NCBI GenBank assembly: GCA_030540405.1
Contig: JAUNWH010000005.1
Location: 25,048 to 89,047 of the forward strand
Reading direction: 5' to 3'
DNA: 64,000 nucleotides
Source: Spirochaetales bacterium
Lineage (GTDB): Bacteria; Spirochaetota; Spirochaetia; Treponematales; Treponemataceae
Shown: positions 12,664 through 20,831 of the stretch, piece after piece
How the letters are laid out: the number at the start of each line of letters is the position of its first letter
How positions within the stretch are numbered: the stretch's first letter is position 1
Translations under genes and position numbers: made by a program
The notes under the pieces: model-generated
What the model saw: the letters and a program-made list of their open reading frames with translations, nothing else
The model's database searches: none
What the model was told of the DNA's origin: nothing

Positions 12664-12738
12664 AAACTTCTTTTGTACTCTCCAAATGAAAAGACGCTTT
12701 ATTATACAAAATTCCAGCGGAAAACGAGCTGCCCCGCG

Positions 12739-13461
12739 CTAATTTCTTACGAATATAACAAGGTCGCCCTTTTGTTTTCTTGCTTCAAAAGTGTAGTTTT
12801 TTCCATTCCTTGAAACGATTGCAAAATACCTAAAGTTATGAAGTGTTTTTTCAATAGGAGAATCCAAGTCTTCTGAATCATTATATTCTTTCAGAGCAAC
12901 ACCGCCGGCTCTTTTCCAGTCTTTATCCTTGTAATCAGAAGCATAAACCGCAAAAGAAATTCCATAGTCGTCAGTAAGGTTTACAAACTCTATTTCGTCA
13001 TAAAATCTTCCTTTTATATTGCCTGAATCAATTATAAACGCAGATTCAAGCTCCTTTTCAAAACTGGATTCAGAATCTGGCATTACACAAATGCAAAGGT
13101 CATTGTCAATTTTCTGCGCACGGTAATTGTAAGATTTATGATTTTTAGGAACTACTGCAAAATACTGAATTTGAGAGATGCGGTCTTCCATGCGGGAATC
13201 TATATCTTCTGAATCGTAAAAATCCTTTAAAAATGCGCTTCCATAGAACTGCCAGGAGGAATTTTTGCTATCATAATAATAAACTTCAAAGCCAAGCTGC
13301 TCGTCTGTTTCATTTATAAGTTTTACATCTTCTCTTGCTTTTCCGGCTACAGAAGCGGCATCAAGAACAAACGCGTTTTCAGCATTTAGATTAAAATCAG
13401 GAGCCTGAGCAAAACAAGCAGAACTAAAAATCAGGCAGATAAAAAAAACAGTCTTTTTCAT
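12739..13461 (-). CDS. secreted protein with two tandem homologous domains
   Basis: A 240-residue protein with a Sec signal peptide (MKKTVFFICLIFSSACFAQA). The mature part is an internal duplication: residues about 28-126 and 139-237 align throughout, for example ENAFVLD with ESAFIID, YDSEDIDS with YNDSEDLDS, and QYFAVVPKN with RYFAIVSRN. No family is recognised and no catalytic motif is visible; the repeats look like small all-beta domains. GGGAGG precedes the ATG. It is divergent from the MinD-like gene, with 160 bases between. Likely periplasmic; function unknown. Confidence 0.75.
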   Translation of the reverse strand: MKKTVFFICLIFSSACFAQAPDFNLNAENAFVLDAASVAGKAREDVKLINETDEQLGFEVYYYDSKNSSWQFYGSAFLKDFYDSEDIDSRMEDRISQIQYFAVVPKNHKSYNYRAQKIDNDLCICVMPDSESSFEKELESAFIIDSGNIKGRFYDEIEFVNLTDDYGISFAVYASDYKDKDWKRAGGVALKEYNDSEDLDSPIEKTLHNFRYFAIVSRNGKNYTFEARKQKGDLVIFVRN

Positions 13462-13586
13462 TATGTTCCTCCCGTAAATAATTCTTTTCTTACTGATTGA
13501 AATTTAACATTTCTAAAAAAGTTACGCAAGAAAACAATATACATTCTGCGCAACAAGATTTACCATGTCTATTTTAAAACTCTGTC

Positions 13587-13615
13587 TTTAAAATCAAAGT
13601 ATTCTATGATACAAT
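13587..13615 (+). promoter_or_regulatory. promoter giving a leaderless MinD-like transcript
   Basis: TTTAAA (13587-13592), 17 bases, TACAAT (13610-13615), then six bases to the ATG at 13622. The expected start of transcription is at or next to the A of the ATG. No Shine-Dalgarno sequence is present. Confidence 0.55.
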
Positions 13616-13621
13616 TGCATT

Positions 13622-14773
13622 ATGCAGATTATTCCAGTAGCAAGCGGCAAAGGCGGCGTTGGAAAAAGCCTTTTAAGCGCAAACCTTGCAATTGCCCTAG
13701 GTCAGGCAGGCAAAAAAGTTCTTCTCATTGACTTGGATTTGGGAGCTTCAAACCTTCATCTTGTAATAGGCCATCCTAATCCAAAAGCAGGAATCGGCAC
13801 GTTTCTTACAGGCGAAAGCAAATTTGAAGACATAATTTGCCCGACAGACTACGACAATGTAAGTTTTATTGCAGGCGACTCTGAAATCCCGGGTCTTACT
13901 TCGCTCAAAGTCAGCCAGAAAAACGAGCTTATAAAAAGCTTCAATAAACAGGAATCTAAATTCGACTATCTTATTCTGGACTTGGGAGCGGGAACTCATC
14001 TTACAATTCTTGATATGTTCCTTCTTTCTCCGCAGGGAATTGTTGTTACAGCTCCGACCGTTACCGCCACACTGAACGGCTACCTTTTCCTTAAGAATGT
14101 AATGTTCCGCATGATGTACAACACTTTCAAAAAAGGAAGCGCGGGCTACAAATATCTTGAATCTCTAAAAAAAGATTCACTTTCGCTCCAGAGGCTTTAT
14201 ATTCCTAAGCTTGTTGAAATTCTTGAAAAAGAAGACCCAGATGGAACAGCATTGTTCAAAAAGCGCATAAATGAATTCCATCCGCGGCTCGTGCTTAATA
14301 TGATAGACGACCCAAAGGATGCAGACAGAGCACAAAGAATCCGCCGTTCATGCCAGCAGTATCTGGATTTGGACTTGGATCATCTTGGCGTAATTTACCG
14401 CGACACTTTGCAGGACAAAGCTCTTTCTTCAAGGCTGCCGGTCATTGTCTACAAGCCGCAGTCAATTATAGGACAAGCAATCTACAGAATCGCGGAAAAA
14501 ATAATTCAGTCTGAAACTTTAAAGTTCGACGACAGCTACGACATAACTCAGGCCTCGGACACTTCATTTGAAATTGCCACGGAAGAAGCCAACGATGACT
14601 TTGGACAGAAAATGGCTTACATAGAAGAGCTTGCTGGAACTGGCGCGCTTACTGCCGGGGAACTTGCGGAAACTTTAAAGCAGCAGCAGTACGAGCTTAC
14701 AAGGTTAAAAAACGAAAACAATCTATTAAAGAAAAAGCTTCTGGAAGCGGCGGCAAAAGGCTTCAAGGTGTAA
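13622..14773 (+). CDS. MinD/ParA-family ATPase
   Basis: A 383-residue P-loop ATPase. The deviant Walker A motif GKGGVGKS is at residues 9-16, followed by VLLIDLDLGASNLH (switch I region) and DYLILDLGAGTH (Walker B). After about residue 300 the protein leaves the family core and ends in a charged, probably coiled-coil tail (QQQYELTRLKNENNLLKKKL). Such proteins position cell-pole or flagellar machinery (MinD, FlhG) or act as Mrp-like carriers; no MinC/MinE or flagellar gene is adjacent, so the role is open. lgt follows six bases later. Confidence 0.85.
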   Translation: MQIIPVASGKGGVGKSLLSANLAIALGQAGKKVLLIDLDLGASNLHLVIGHPNPKAGIGTFLTGESKFEDIICPTDYDNVSFIAGDSEIPGLTSLKVSQKNELIKSFNKQESKFDYLILDLGAGTHLTILDMFLLSPQGIVVTAPTVTATLNGYLFLKNVMFRMMYNTFKKGSAGYKYLESLKKDSLSLQRLYIPKLVEILEKEDPDGTALFKKRINEFHPRLVLNMIDDPKDADRAQRIRRSCQQYLDLDLDHLGVIYRDTLQDKALSSRLPVIVYKPQSIIGQAIYRIAEKIIQSETLKFDDSYDITQASDTSFEIATEEANDDFGQKMAYIEELAGTGALTAGELAETLKQQQYELTRLKNENNLLKKKLLEAAAKGFKV

Positions 14774-14779
14774 AACAAA

Positions 14780-15781
14780 ATGCTAAATTCTCTTTTATAT
14801 ATAAAATATCCGTCTTGGATTCACCCGGAGCTTTTTCCTGGAGTTCCGCTTTTGGGGCTTGTGCGCTGGTACGGTCTTATGTACATAATCGCCTTTGGAA
14901 CAGCTTTTTATATTCTGCGGAAAATCCAGCGTGAAGGCGCATTGGACACGCCGGATTCAAAGACAACAGAAGACGACATTTTTAGCTTTATTGCATTCGG
15001 AATTATTTTTCTTTTGGCAGGCGCGCGGATTTTTTCAACGCTCGTATACGACACTTCGGGGCTTTACTGGAAAAAGCCTTGGCTGATTTTCTGGCCGTTC
15101 GACACAGTTACAAAAAAATTCACCGGGCTTGCCGGAATGTCCTACCACGGCGGATTTCTTGGCGGACTTATAGGAATGCTGCTATGGTGCAAAAAACACA
15201 AGAAGCCTGCTTTAAAATGGATTGACGCAATGGCAGTTGCAATTCCGCTTGGCTACACTTTTGGGCGAATCGGAAACTTTATGAACGGCGAGCTTTACGG
15301 CAGAATAACAAAAGCTCCCTGGGGAATTGTTTTTCCACGCGCAGAAACTTTTTCTTCAAGCTTGGACTGGGTAAAGGAATTTGCCTCTTCAATAGGAATG
15401 TCTCTTGACGGAGCAAGGCTTGTAAATCTTCCGCGGCATCCAAGCCAGCTTTATGAGGCGCTTTTTGAAGGACTTCTGCTTTTTGCTCTTATCTGGTGTT
15501 TGCGGAAGAAAAAACCTTTCGACGGATTCCTTACAGCTTGCTACACAATTGGCTACGGATTTGTGCGGTTCTTTATAGAATATTTCCGCGAGCCAGACGC
15601 AGATATTGGATACAGAATTTCTGCAACAAAAGACGCTGCAATTTATACAAACACTTCTCTATTAAACCTTAGCACAGGACAAATTTTCTGCCTTATGATG
15701 ATTGCAGGCGGAACACTCATGATTTTTATCCTTGCAATGCTGAACAAAAAAAATGACGGAAATAGAAAAGCACTACAATAA
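14780..15781 (+). CDS. lgt: prolipoprotein diacylglyceryl transferase
   Basis: A 333-residue membrane enzyme that moves diacylglycerol from phosphatidylglycerol to the lipobox cysteine of prolipoproteins, the first step of lipoprotein maturation. Visible motifs are RWYGLMYIIAF, YHGGFLGG and the Lgt signature GRIGNFMNGELYGR, plus HPSQLYEAL. About seven membrane helices are apparent. It is longer than the E. coli protein because of loops around residues 195-215 and 275-295. It directly follows the MinD-like ATPase and overlaps the next gene by 29 bases. It would serve the several lipoproteins encoded here. Confidence 0.96.
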   Translation: MLNSLLYIKYPSWIHPELFPGVPLLGLVRWYGLMYIIAFGTAFYILRKIQREGALDTPDSKTTEDDIFSFIAFGIIFLLAGARIFSTLVYDTSGLYWKKPWLIFWPFDTVTKKFTGLAGMSYHGGFLGGLIGMLLWCKKHKKPALKWIDAMAVAIPLGYTFGRIGNFMNGELYGRITKAPWGIVFPRAETFSSSLDWVKEFASSIGMSLDGARLVNLPRHPSQLYEALFEGLLLFALIWCLRKKKPFDGFLTACYTIGYGFVRFFIEYFREPDADIGYRISATKDAAIYTNTSLLNLSTGQIFCLMMIAGGTLMIFILAMLNKKNDGNRKALQ

Positions 15782-16529
15782 GCACAAGGAAGAAAACAGG
15801 CTTTTGACACGGCACGGAAAAGTTGAATTCGCTGTCGCAATGAAATACATCCACGAATTTCTTCCTGCGCAAAACAAGCAGTTTTTTAAGATTGCAGACA
15901 TTGGAGCAGGAACAGGAAGATATTCAGTTGCGCTTGCAAAAGAAGGCTTTGACGTTACAGCGGTGGAGCTTGTAAAGCATAACCTTGAAATACTTGAATC
16001 CAAGCATGAACACGTAAAGTGCTGGCCGGGAAATGCGCTTAACCTTAGCTTTTTACCAGATGAAACTTTTGACGCGACAATTCTTTTTGGGCCGCTTTAT
16101 CATCTTCATAAGGAAGAAGAAAAACTTACGGCTCTAAAGGAAGCGCGCAGAATAACAAAAAAAGGCGGAACAATTTTTGCCGCGTATCTTTTAAACGAAT
16201 ACAGCATCCTTTCATATTGTTTTACACAAAACAGAATTCTTGAGCTCATAAAAAGCGGAAATGTTTCCAAAGACTTTCACATCGTGCCAAAAGAAAACGA
16301 ACTTTACGATTACGTTCGCTTAGAAGATATTGACCGGCTGAATAATTTAAGCGGACTAAAGCGGATAAAAATATTTTCTCCGGACGGACCTGCGGACTTT
16401 ATGCGCAAAGAACTTAACGCAATGTCAGAAGAAACTTTTGAAAAGTTCATTGAATACCAGATTTGCAATGCGGAACGCCCAGAACTTTTAGGCGCAGGCT
16501 CCCACATTGTAGATGTTTTAGAAAACTAA
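15753..16529 (+). CDS. SAM-dependent class I methyltransferase
   Basis: A 258-residue methyltransferase with motif I IADIGAGTGRYSVAL at about residues 47-61, an acidic motif II (VTAVEL) and a methyltransferase-11-like fold. A histidine-rich post-motif (FGPLYHLHKEEEKL) resembles small-molecule methyltransferases. Its substrate is not evident. It overlaps the lgt 3' end by 29 bases in another frame; no clear ribosome binding site is seen, so it is probably translationally coupled. Confidence 0.85.
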   Translation: MTEIEKHYNKHKEENRLLTRHGKVEFAVAMKYIHEFLPAQNKQFFKIADIGAGTGRYSVALAKEGFDVTAVELVKHNLEILESKHEHVKCWPGNALNLSFLPDETFDATILFGPLYHLHKEEEKLTALKEARRITKKGGTIFAAYLLNEYSILSYCFTQNRILELIKSGNVSKDFHIVPKENELYDYVRLEDIDRLNNLSGLKRIKIFSPDGPADFMRKELNAMSEETFEKFIEYQICNAERPELLGAGSHIVDVLEN

Positions 16530-16559
16530 AAGACTAAATATTTAATTTTATATTTTACT

Positions 16560-16659
16560 GTCATTCCCATGCTACGACATAGGAATCTGTTATAAAATTT
16601 CAATAGATTATCAACCGAGTTTTTTTCAGAAACATCGCAGGGTCAAGCCCGATAACGAC
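16560..16659 (+). repeat. 100-bp composite repeat, copy A
   Basis: Contains a hairpin element (16560-16587, loop CTACGA, one stem mismatch), a 20-base linker, then a second element whose left arm GATTATC is split from GGGTCAAGCCC by about 28 inserted bases. It is 100 bp long and about 90 percent identical to 30318-30417. It lies in the gap between convergent genes. Confidence 0.8.
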
Positions 16660-16667
16660 ATAACATA

Positions 16668-16711
16668 ATTCCTGTGCAGTACGCTGCAAGGCAAACGTTA
16701 ACACAGGAATC
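16668..16711 (+). repeat. hairpin element with expanded loop
   Basis: The stem ATTCCTGTG (16668-16676) and CACAGGAAT (16702-16710) matches the family, but the usual five-base loop is replaced by 25 bases that themselves contain GCAGTACGCTGC, a small palindrome. Directly follows composite copy A. Confidence 0.6.
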
Positions 16712-16754
16712 TAACAGGGATAATGATACCCGCCACTAAGATAGCAAAGAAATA

Positions 16755-17927
16755 TCAGTGATGGAAAAGCCTGATTCCTGTGAACGCCATAACCATATTG
16801 TATTTATCGCAGGTTTCAATAACATTGTCATCGCGGATTGAGCCACCCGGCTGAGCTATGACTTTTACTCCGCTTCTATGAGCGCGTTCAATGTTGTCTC
16901 CAAATGGGAAGAAAGCATCACTGCCCACTGCAACGTCAGTATTTTTTGCAATCCAGGCTTTGCGCTCTTCACGTGTAAACACGGCAGGCTTTTCAGCAAA
17001 GAAATTTTGCCACGTTCCTTCCGCCAGAACATCGTCATAGTCATCGCTTGTATAAACATCGATTGTGTTGTCGCGGTCGGCTCTTTTTATATCAGCCTTG
17101 AATTTCAAATTTAAAACCTGAGGACTCTGTCTAAGCCACCATTTGTCTGCCTTGTCGCCAGCAAGACGTGTACAGTGAATACGGCTCTGCTGCCCAGCTC
17201 CAATTCCAATTGCCTGTCCGTCTTTTACATAGCAGACGCTGTTGGACTGAGTATATTTCAAGATAATCAGGGAAATCAAAAGGTTGTCGCGCTCTTCTTT
17301 TGTGAGAGTTTTATTTTTTGTTACAATGTTTTTTAAGCAGTCGTCATCAAGTTTTATAAAGTTGTGTCCTTGCTCAAAAGTTACACCAAACACCTGCTTC
17401 TTTTCTATTTCAGCTGGAACATAATTTTCATCAATCTGAAGAACACAATATCCGCCTTTTTTCTTTGCCTTGAGAATTTCAAGAGCATCGTCATCATAAC
17501 CCGGAGCAATTATTCCGTCAGAAACTTCTTTCTTTATTAAAAGAGCAGTTGCCTTGTCGCACTTGTCGCTAAGAGCAATAAAGTCTCCAAACGAAGACAT
17601 TCTGTCTGCACCGCGGGCTCTTGCATAAGCGCACGCCAAAGGAGTAAGCTCAACATCATCAGTGTAATAGATTTGCTTAAGAGTGCTACTCAAAGGGCGG
17701 CCAACCGCAGCTCCAGCAGGAGAAACGTGCTTAAAAGATGTTGCCGCAGGAAGTCCGGTTGCTTCTTTTAATTCCTTTACAAGCTGCCAGCCGTTAAGAG
17801 CATCAAGCAAGTTTATATATCCAGGTTTTCCATTTATAACAGTTACAGGAAGCTCGCCGTTTTCCATGTAAACTCTAGCCGGCTTTTGGTTTGGATTGCA
17901 ACCATATTTCAATTCAAGTTCTTTCAT
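16755..17927 (-). CDS. AICAR transformylase (stand-alone, no IMP cyclohydrolase domain)
   Basis: A 390-residue protein equal to the C-terminal transformylase half of PurH. It formylates AICAR to FAICAR with 10-formyl-tetrahydrofolate. Recognisable parts are KYGCNPNQKPA at the N-terminus, the folate/AICAR-site FKHVSPAGAA, IGIGAGQQSRIHCTRLAG, and DAFFPFGDNIERAH with QPGGSIRD. The N-terminal cyclohydrolase domain of PurH is absent, so ring closure must be encoded elsewhere. The start ATG at 17927 is chosen because GGAG lies six bases upstream; an earlier in-frame TTG at 17939 lies in front of that site. It sits downstream of hisAIE, whose pathway releases AICAR. Confidence 0.93.
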   Translation of the reverse strand: MKELELKYGCNPNQKPARVYMENGELPVTVINGKPGYINLLDALNGWQLVKELKEATGLPAATSFKHVSPAGAAVGRPLSSTLKQIYYTDDVELTPLACAYARARGADRMSSFGDFIALSDKCDKATALLIKKEVSDGIIAPGYDDDALEILKAKKKGGYCVLQIDENYVPAEIEKKQVFGVTFEQGHNFIKLDDDCLKNIVTKNKTLTKEERDNLLISLIILKYTQSNSVCYVKDGQAIGIGAGQQSRIHCTRLAGDKADKWWLRQSPQVLNLKFKADIKRADRDNTIDVYTSDDYDDVLAEGTWQNFFAEKPAVFTREERKAWIAKNTDVAVGSDAFFPFGDNIERAHRSGVKVIAQPGGSIRDDNVIETCDKYNMVMAFTGIRLFHH

Positions 17928-17959
17928 ATTAAACTCCAAAATTATTTAGTTTCTTAACT

Positions 17960-17986
17960 GTCATTCTCGTGCTTGACACGGGAATC
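17960..17986 (+). repeat. 27-bp dispersed hairpin element
   Basis: GTC, ATTCTCGTG, CTTGA, CACGGGAAT, C with one mismatched stem pair. Fourteen bases ahead of an oppositely oriented copy. Confidence 0.8.
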
Positions 17987-18000
17987 TTGTACAGAATATT

Positions 18001-18027
18001 GATTATCCGGTCAAGCCGGATAATGAC
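18001..18027 (-). repeat. 27-bp dispersed hairpin element
   Basis: Minus-strand element with stem ATTATCCGG/CCGGATAAT and loop CTTGA, all pairs intact. Paired head to head with the copy at 17960-17986, in the gap between hisAIE and the AICAR transformylase gene. Confidence 0.85.
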
Positions 18028-18069
18028 GTAAAATTACAAAACTTGGCATTCAAATTTTTTTAGAAACTT

Positions 18070-19365
18070 TTATTTTTTATGTCTTCTGTCAAGCTCGTTG
18101 TAAACGTCCTGCCAAGTTACGCCTTCTTTGTACATAAGGACGCTTGCAAAATAAAGAAGATCAGCAGCTTCCCAGATTACTTCATCTTTTCCTTCCGCCT
18201 CTGTAAGCTCTTCTGCTTCTTCCATTATTTTTTCGCGCACACGCTTGTCATTTAAAGTCGCAGTGTAGCTGCCCGGACGCGGATTTGCAAATCGTTCTGC
18301 AATTGTTCCGTAAAGACGTTCCATGCTGCTTTTTTCATCAGCCTCGCTAGAAAAACAGCTAAAGCTTCCTGTGTGGCAAACTCCTCCGTGCGGAATAACG
18401 GTCGCAAGAATTGTGTCCCGATCGCAATCAGCTCTCATTTTTACAAGCTCAAGGAAATGTCCGGAAGTTTCGCCTTTTGTCCAAAGAGTATTTCTTGTGC
18501 GGCTAAAGAAAGTAATTTTTCCAAGCTCAAAAGTTTTTTCCAAAGCTTCCTTGTTTGAATATCCCATCATAAGAACTTCACCGGCTGGACTTTGGGCAAT
18601 AACAGGAACCATTCCGTCTGTCTTTTCCCAGTCAATGCAGTTTATAAAGCTTTCCTTAAGATTTACAGCTCCAGTATACAAAGCCATTCCAAGCTGAACA
18701 TCGCAATGAAGTTTTTCAAGCTGAACAATCTGCTCAAGGGAATTTACTCCACCGGCGGCAACAACACGGCATTTTACAGAGTCACGGAGCTGCTTTACCA
18801 TCTCCATATTTGTTCCCTGCATACAGCCTTCTTTTTCCACGCAAGTAAACAAAAGCTCGGATGAGTATTTTTCAGCTTCACGCGCGCCTTCAATCAAAGA
18901 AATGTCCGCTGTTTCTGTCCAGCCTTTTACTGCGATTTTTCCATTTATTGCGTCTACTGAAATTATAATGCGTTGTTTTCCAATTGAAGAAGCAAGCTCG
19001 TCAAGGAATTCTGTGTTAAGAATTGAGCCGCCGTTTTTTCTGTCAAGATTCCAAGCCGCAGAGCCAATTATAACTTTTTCAGCTCCAAGAGAAACAAGCT
19101 CGCGTGCTTTTTTTACAGTTCTGATTCCGCCGCCAACACGGACATTTCCCTTGCGCAAAAGAGACTTTAAAAGCTCTGTGTTCGCAGTGTTTCCTTTTTC
19201 GTCAGTATTTCCCAAAGCCGCATCCAAATCTATAACTGCGACTTCGCCATATTTATTGAATTCTGAAATCAATGAGTCGGCATCATCACGCTGAAGAACA
19301 AGATCTTTTCCGTTTTTCAGCTGAACAACATGGCCGCCTTTTAAATCTATAGAAGAAATTACCAT
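18070..19365 (-). CDS. HisA-HisI-HisE trifunctional histidine biosynthesis protein
   Basis: A 431-residue fusion of three enzymes acting at consecutive steps. Residues 1 to about 240 are a HisA TIM barrel (ProFAR isomerase; [36 protein letters not shown]). Residues about 248-345 are HisI, phosphoribosyl-AMP cyclohydrolase, with the metal-site DCDRD and CHTGSFSCF. Residues about 345-431 are HisE, phosphoribosyl-ATP pyrophosphohydrolase (EEAEELTEA, EAADLLYF). HisIE fusions are common; adding HisA in front is not. It has its own promoter and no ribosome binding site. pyrC lies directly upstream, AICAR transformylase downstream. Confidence 0.93.
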   Translation of the reverse strand: MVISSIDLKGGHVVQLKNGKDLVLQRDDADSLISEFNKYGEVAVIDLDAALGNTDEKGNTANTELLKSLLRKGNVRVGGGIRTVKKARELVSLGAEKVIIGSAAWNLDRKNGGSILNTEFLDELASSIGKQRIIISVDAINGKIAVKGWTETADISLIEGAREAEKYSSELLFTCVEKEGCMQGTNMEMVKQLRDSVKCRVVAAGGVNSLEQIVQLEKLHCDVQLGMALYTGAVNLKESFINCIDWEKTDGMVPVIAQSPAGEVLMMGYSNKEALEKTFELGKITFFSRTRNTLWTKGETSGHFLELVKMRADCDRDTILATVIPHGGVCHTGSFSCFSSEADEKSSMERLYGTIAERFANPRPGSYTATLNDKRVREKIMEEAEELTEAEGKDEVIWEAADLLYFASVLMYKEGVTWQDVYNELDRRHKK

Positions 19366-19371
19366 GCGCTG

Positions 19372-19400
19372 ATTTTACCAAAAAAAAATGACTGTTACAA
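19372..19400 (-). promoter_or_regulatory. promoter giving a leaderless hisAIE transcript
   Basis: TTGTAA (19395-19400), 17 bases that include nine T, TAAAAT (19372-19377), then CAGCGC and the ATG at 19365. The -35 box overlaps the pyrC stop codon. No Shine-Dalgarno sequence. Confidence 0.65.
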
Positions 19401-20732
19401 TGATGAAAAAACAATGTTTCCGTTGAAGAAAGTTTTCTTTATAAAACCAAAAAGCTTTTTTCCTTCAAGCGGAGTGAATTTTCCTTTGCTTGCGAATTTC
19501 TGGCCGCGAACAGTCCACTGTTTTTCCAAGTCAACAAGGACAAGATTCGCGGCAAATCCTTCTTTTAAAAGGCCTTCATTTTTTAAGCCAAGAATTTTTG
19601 CTGGGTTTGCGCTCATAAGCTCTGAAAGTTTTTTTAAGCTCATTCCATGTTCTTTTACGAGCATTGTATAGCAGGCAGAAAATGCAGTTTCAAGTCCGCT
19701 GAATCCCGGACTGCCGTTTTTCTTGTCCAAGGCTGTATGAGGCGCATGGTCGGTTGCAATGCAGTTCGCAGTTCCGTCTTTTAAAGCCTGAATCAAAGCA
19801 AGTCTGTCATTTTCTGAACGCAACGGAGGATTTACAATATTGAAAATGCCGGGAGCTTTTTCTCCGTTCATAAAAATATGATGAGGCGTAATTTCAAAAG
19901 TTACGTCAACTCCTTCCTGGCGCGCTTTTTTTGCGGCTTCTACACAAGCGGCAGTGCTCACGTGGCAAAGGTGAATATGGCAGCCGGCATCTTTTGCAAG
20001 CCTAAGATTTCTAAAAGTCGCAGTATCTTCTGCGCAAGCCAAAATTGAATCGGCTTTTCTTAAATTATTTGCAGCTTCTTTTTTTTCAGCAGGCGAAACA
20101 TTTTCCTTTGAAAGAAGTTCCAACGCTGCTTTTCTAAACGGACGCGCGCTTTCTGCCAAAAAAGGATCTTCGCAGTGGCACGAAACAACAATATTTTTCT
20201 TAGCGGCAATTTTCATCGCTTCAAGCATAACAGAGCTGCTGCAAACTTCTTTTCCGTCTTCGCTTATAACTGGAACTTTTTTTGTGTCAAGAGATTCAAG
20301 ATGGCTTATAGTTTTTCCGTCGAAATCCTTGGTAATTGAAACAGCCTGAATTGTCCTGCACCGCCCGAATTCAAAAGCTTTTTTATTATTAAGTTCCGCT
20401 TGCTCTTGACTTGAAACTACAGGATTTGTATTCGGCATAAGAACGCAAGTGGAAAATCCTCCAGCTGCCGCCGCGGAAGAGCCAGTTTCAATATCCTCTT
20501 TTTGAGTAAGCCCTGGATCTCTAAAATGCGAGTGCATATCAATGAATGAAGGCAAAACACAAAGTCCTTTCGCATCGAACTTGGAAACAGAATCATCATT
20601 TAAAAGTTTTTTTAGAGAAGCTTTGTCTGGGAATGATTTTATTTTTCCGTCAGCTAAAAGAACTGCGGCATTTTTTTTATCAACATTGGCGTCAACAAGC
20701 CGGGCATTAAAAATCAAAACTGCATTTTGCAT
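19395..20732 (-). CDS. pyrC: dihydroorotase
   Basis: A 445-residue class I dihydroorotase, which closes carbamoyl-aspartate to dihydroorotate in pyrimidine synthesis. Metal and substrate motifs are clear: DMHSHFRDPGLTQKEDIETG, CHCEDP, HLCHVSTA and CIATDHAPHT with the catalytic Asp. The start is placed at ATG 20732 rather than the upstream ATG at 20756, because the latter lies ahead of the -10 box TATAAT (20739-20744); with this promoter the message would be leaderless. The gene ends at the hisAIE promoter. Confidence 0.94.
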   Translation of the reverse strand: MQNAVLIFNARLVDANVDKKNAAVLLADGKIKSFPDKASLKKLLNDDSVSKFDAKGLCVLPSFIDMHSHFRDPGLTQKEDIETGSSAAAAGGFSTCVLMPNTNPVVSSQEQAELNNKKAFEFGRCRTIQAVSITKDFDGKTISHLESLDTKKVPVISEDGKEVCSSSVMLEAMKIAAKKNIVVSCHCEDPFLAESARPFRKAALELLSKENVSPAEKKEAANNLRKADSILACAEDTATFRNLRLAKDAGCHIHLCHVSTAACVEAAKKARQEGVDVTFEITPHHIFMNGEKAPGIFNIVNPPLRSENDRLALIQALKDGTANCIATDHAPHTALDKKNGSPGFSGLETAFSACYTMLVKEHGMSLKKLSELMSANPAKILGLKNEGLLKEGFAANLVLVDLEKQWTVRGQKFASKGKFTPLEGKKLFGFIKKTFFNGNIVFSSL

Positions 20733-20738
20733 AGACTC

Positions 20739-20767
20739 ATTATAAAATGAATCCATGCAAACTACAA
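20739..20767 (-). promoter_or_regulatory. promoter giving a leaderless pyrC transcript
   Basis: TTGTAG (20762-20767), 17-base spacer, consensus TATAAT (20739-20744), then GAGTCT and ATG at 20732. The same TTGTAG -35 is used by metN. Confidence 0.7.
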
Positions 20768-20791
20768 GATTGAATTAATGATTGTAATTTG

Positions 20792-20818
20792 GATTATCAG
20801 GTCAAGCCTGATAATGAC
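20792..20818 (-). repeat. 27-bp dispersed hairpin element
   Basis: Minus-strand element, stem ATTATCAGG/CCTGATAAT, loop CTTGA, all nine pairs intact. Located between the GGDEF-EAL gene stop and the pyrC promoter. Confidence 0.85.
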
Positions 20819-20831
20819 AGCAATCAATTTA

